A stretch of 64,000 nucleotides of DNA. It comes from Chionis minor. Lineage: Eukaryota > Chordata > Aves > Charadriiformes > Chionididae. Shown here piece by piece: positions 61,401-64,000 of this stretch. The stretch covers positions 62,001 through 126,000 of the forward strand of contig VZSF01004772.1 in the NCBI GenBank assembly GCA_013398295.1, read 5' to 3'. Both the position numbers and the translations under genes were made by a program. The first letter of the stretch is position 1. Every line of letters starts with the position of its first letter. A model generated the notes under the pieces. It was not told the DNA's origin. It did no database searches and saw only the letters and a program-made list of their open reading frames with translations.

Positions 61401-64000
61401 AAGGTTGGCAGTAGTCCACTGGAAGTCAGTGTCTGAACTGAAAGATGAAGGTAACAAAAGCATCTTTATTCATTATCAGTGTCTTTAAACCAAGACTTGG
61501 CACTTTATGTCAAATACTGTTACTTTTTCATGAACCTGGACTTAGTAGGGCCACATACATGACACTAAAAATAAATTAACTTTGCTTGTTTTATTTAAGA
61601 TTGTTTCACAGACAGGAAAAGTGATATCCGGCTGATGCAATAGCTTTTACTTCTTACACCCTCCCTCAAATACTGTATAAATGCTTAATACTGCTGCTAG
61701 TTGCTGTTGCACAGTATGTCTTGATGAAATTAGACTATTCCTTTTCATATATTAGCATGTTTTATATAAATGTAATATCTGTCTACATAATTTCATGCTC
61801 ACGCATCTTTCTAGATATATGTGATGTTAATTTTATCTTTTTATGGTGGGGTGCCCATGGTTTGTGAACCTGCTTTTCCCAGGTGCTTACAGGAGGATGT
61901 TGTGCCTAGGAGCCTGGGGAGGCAATGACTAAACTGAAACTTGAATGCAAAGCCTTTCTGATCAAATTCTGTTCACATGGAACACTGTTTCTGTCCTCAA
62001 ATCACTGGTGACAAGCTGGAACTCTTGTAAAGTGATGCTTCTCTCTAATTATGCTTTCAGACTGCAATGTGAATGTATCTGCAATTTTTATGTCAGTTTT
62101 TAAGTAAATATTGAAGATACCCTTTTACCTTTACTCAGGCCCATATCAACAGAGTGTAAGCTCACTGCAATTTTACACGTAGAGTATGTAATTTGTATCA
62201 AGAATTCTATTTCTAAAGTATGTAATAGTATAAATTAAAAGCAAGTACAACATTATAAGTGAGATATGAATGCAGCAAAGTGGGGTTTTGTTGTTGTGGG
62301 GTTTTTTTTAAATAAAATCTCTGTCAGGAATACACTGAGGGTGATAAGAAAAAATGGTGTATTTTTGTTACGAAGTAGTCCGGATACTTGCTGTCCTGTA
62401 ATTAGCTTCCTTGCTTTGTTATCACAGACCTATTTGGTTATTATGCAATATTTTTTTATTGCTTGCTAACTACATTGATTATTTTAATTTTTTTTTTAAT
62501 TTGCCTCACTAAATACTCCCCCCTCATCAGATAAGATTCCTGCACTTTTCTCTTTATACTGTGGATTTTAAAGAAGCTGAAATAGGAGTTACTGAAACTG
62601 TAACCATTTTTAGCCATATGCTTGCAGAGGTTTTGAATGCCTTTTCCTGTCATTTTTTTTGTCATGCTAGCTTGTTGTTATCTTACAAAAATAAACATTT
62701 GTAATGGTAGCTGCCATTGTTAAAGTGGGTGTAGGTACTCTACACTCGGCCTGTGTTAGATTAGTTGACAGATAATCACCGAGAGGTCTCCTTGTTGCAC
62801 AGGGAGGCAGTGCGCTGCCTGTGCAGCACAGAGCACTCCGTATACGTACGCGCAAGGGTGTTAGGTGTATGAGAGCTGAGGAACTGAAGAGCCTAAGTCT
62901 GGGTCTTCACGGTGAGAGCCACTTCACCTGTGACTTTCAGCTGATAAAAAAAAAATATGCTGCTCACTGCGGATGAACCGTAAGTGGGTGAAGGGTTCTA
63001 ACGTGTTGCTATAGGGTTGGATTTCTTCACCTAGCAGTCATGCAAGATAGGCATGCAAAGAATTTTTTACTCCATTTCTGCACCCCATGAAAGCTTTTTA
63101 TGCCGGAGCCAGAAATATATATGGAAATGTTTAGTTCTTTTTGGGTTTTGGAGCAAAATTCAGTGTATGCATGAGTCTTCACAGAGCAAGGTCGTTTTGA
63201 ATGGGTCTCTGAGTGTCAGTGATCAAGACAGATACCTCTTTAACAAGGTGTAGTACTTATTTAGTACAGCTCATTATTCATGTTAGTATGATTTTTTTTA
63301 TTTTATTATATTAGTTCCCAGTGTGACTCAGATTGATAAATACGTAGACAAGAAAAAAGAAAACAGGAAAAAAAGTGCATAAGCCTAAAAGAAGATTAGT
63401 CCCAAATAACAAAATCAGACACAGACAAGATACATCAATAAAAAAACCAAATTGGGATGATTAGCATACTAGGCTTTATGACTCCTAAGTGCTACTTCAG
63501 TACAACTAGTAGATGAAAATAATAATGTGTTATAATTGTCAGTAGGGTAGGGTAAGAAACAAACATAAACCTGGTGGTGAGAAATAATGATTTTTATCAT
63601 AGAAACGTGGCAGTCAAACCATTCTTCAGAAAAGAACAAGACCAAACCTGTTAAACATCTTTCTGGGTCTGTGTCTCTTTCTGTAAGGCCAGAGATTGCT
63701 GGGTTTTATAACTTCTTGAATTTAGCTTGAAATCATGTATAGACTTCCTTGTTTTGAAAAGAGTATGTTTTGGTTCTCCATTTGCCTTGCATACCATTTA
63801 GTGCCTAACTAGTCATTAAGACTTAAAAATTTGTCTGTTTGTATGTTAAGTTTCTTTACTAGAAAGAACACGTTTATAAGCCTTTAATTTATTTGCTCTC
63901 ATATGTTGTTTTATTTTTATGATCATCTTTGGCTGAGAGAACTTTAAAATTCTCTTTCCAGCAGCAATTCTGGAACATTTGGTATCTGTTGATAATTCTG
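55475..64000 (+). other. Presumed intronic region to window end
   Basis: No exon is recognised. The 116-codon frame 58830-59180 is the most protein-like by eye but matches nothing I know and lacks flanking splice consensus. T runs remain more common than A runs on +. A small CpG-containing patch lies around 62760-62870 (including TATACGTACGCGC) but is too short to be called an island. Confidence 0.45.

Noticed and set aside
1..64000. tRNA, rRNA, microRNA, CRISPR, retroviral LTR or DNA-transposon ends
   Set aside because: I looked for cloverleaf-type boxes, regular spaced repeats, paired LTRs and long terminal inverted repeats and saw none that stood up. Absence by eye is not proof.

Overview
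This is vertebrate nuclear DNA, most probably from a bird. The main evidence is a set of CR1 non-LTR retrotransposon copies. Four are clear and one is old; they keep the CR1 3' end (an ATTCTGTG/ATTCTATG-type tail), and two retain pieces of the reverse-transcriptase ORF. The background is AT-rich, with no gene-dense stretches, no operons and no long protein-coding ORF. I could not identify the species or name any gene.

Layout. Positions 1-33100 are non-coding and probably intergenic or distal regulatory DNA. They hold three CR1 copies (all minus strand), four old MIR-like (CORE-SINE type) fragments, a diverged direct repeat 1.6 kb apart, small tandem repeats and some candidate conserved non-coding blocks. 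Positions 33118-34882 are a strong CpG island, interrupted by an 899-base run of N (33722-34620). It carries pentameric CCCGT repeats, G/C-rich quadruplex-capable tracts and a consensus splice donor at 33315. This is the best candidate for a gene promoter and first exon, and the gap may hide most of that exon. Positions 34883-64000 look like a long first intron, or a set of introns, of a gene transcribed on the + strand. Long T runs greatly outnumber long A runs here, which is not so left of the island. One candidate internal exon (49551-49733) has a branch-point-like CTGAC, a T15 tract, AG, and a good GTAAGG donor. Two CR1 copies lie in this part, both on the + strand.

Interpretation. The working model is one + strand gene whose CpG-island promoter sits in the middle of the window and whose protein-coding exons lie mostly or entirely beyond position 64000. 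Nothing here is a convincing protein-coding gene. I found no tRNA, rRNA, recognisable microRNA, CRISPR array or retroviral provirus. Nor did I find an undescribed biological system; the more useful leads are the hidden CpG-island exon, the 49.5 kb candidate exon, the strand asymmetry and the ancient repeats.
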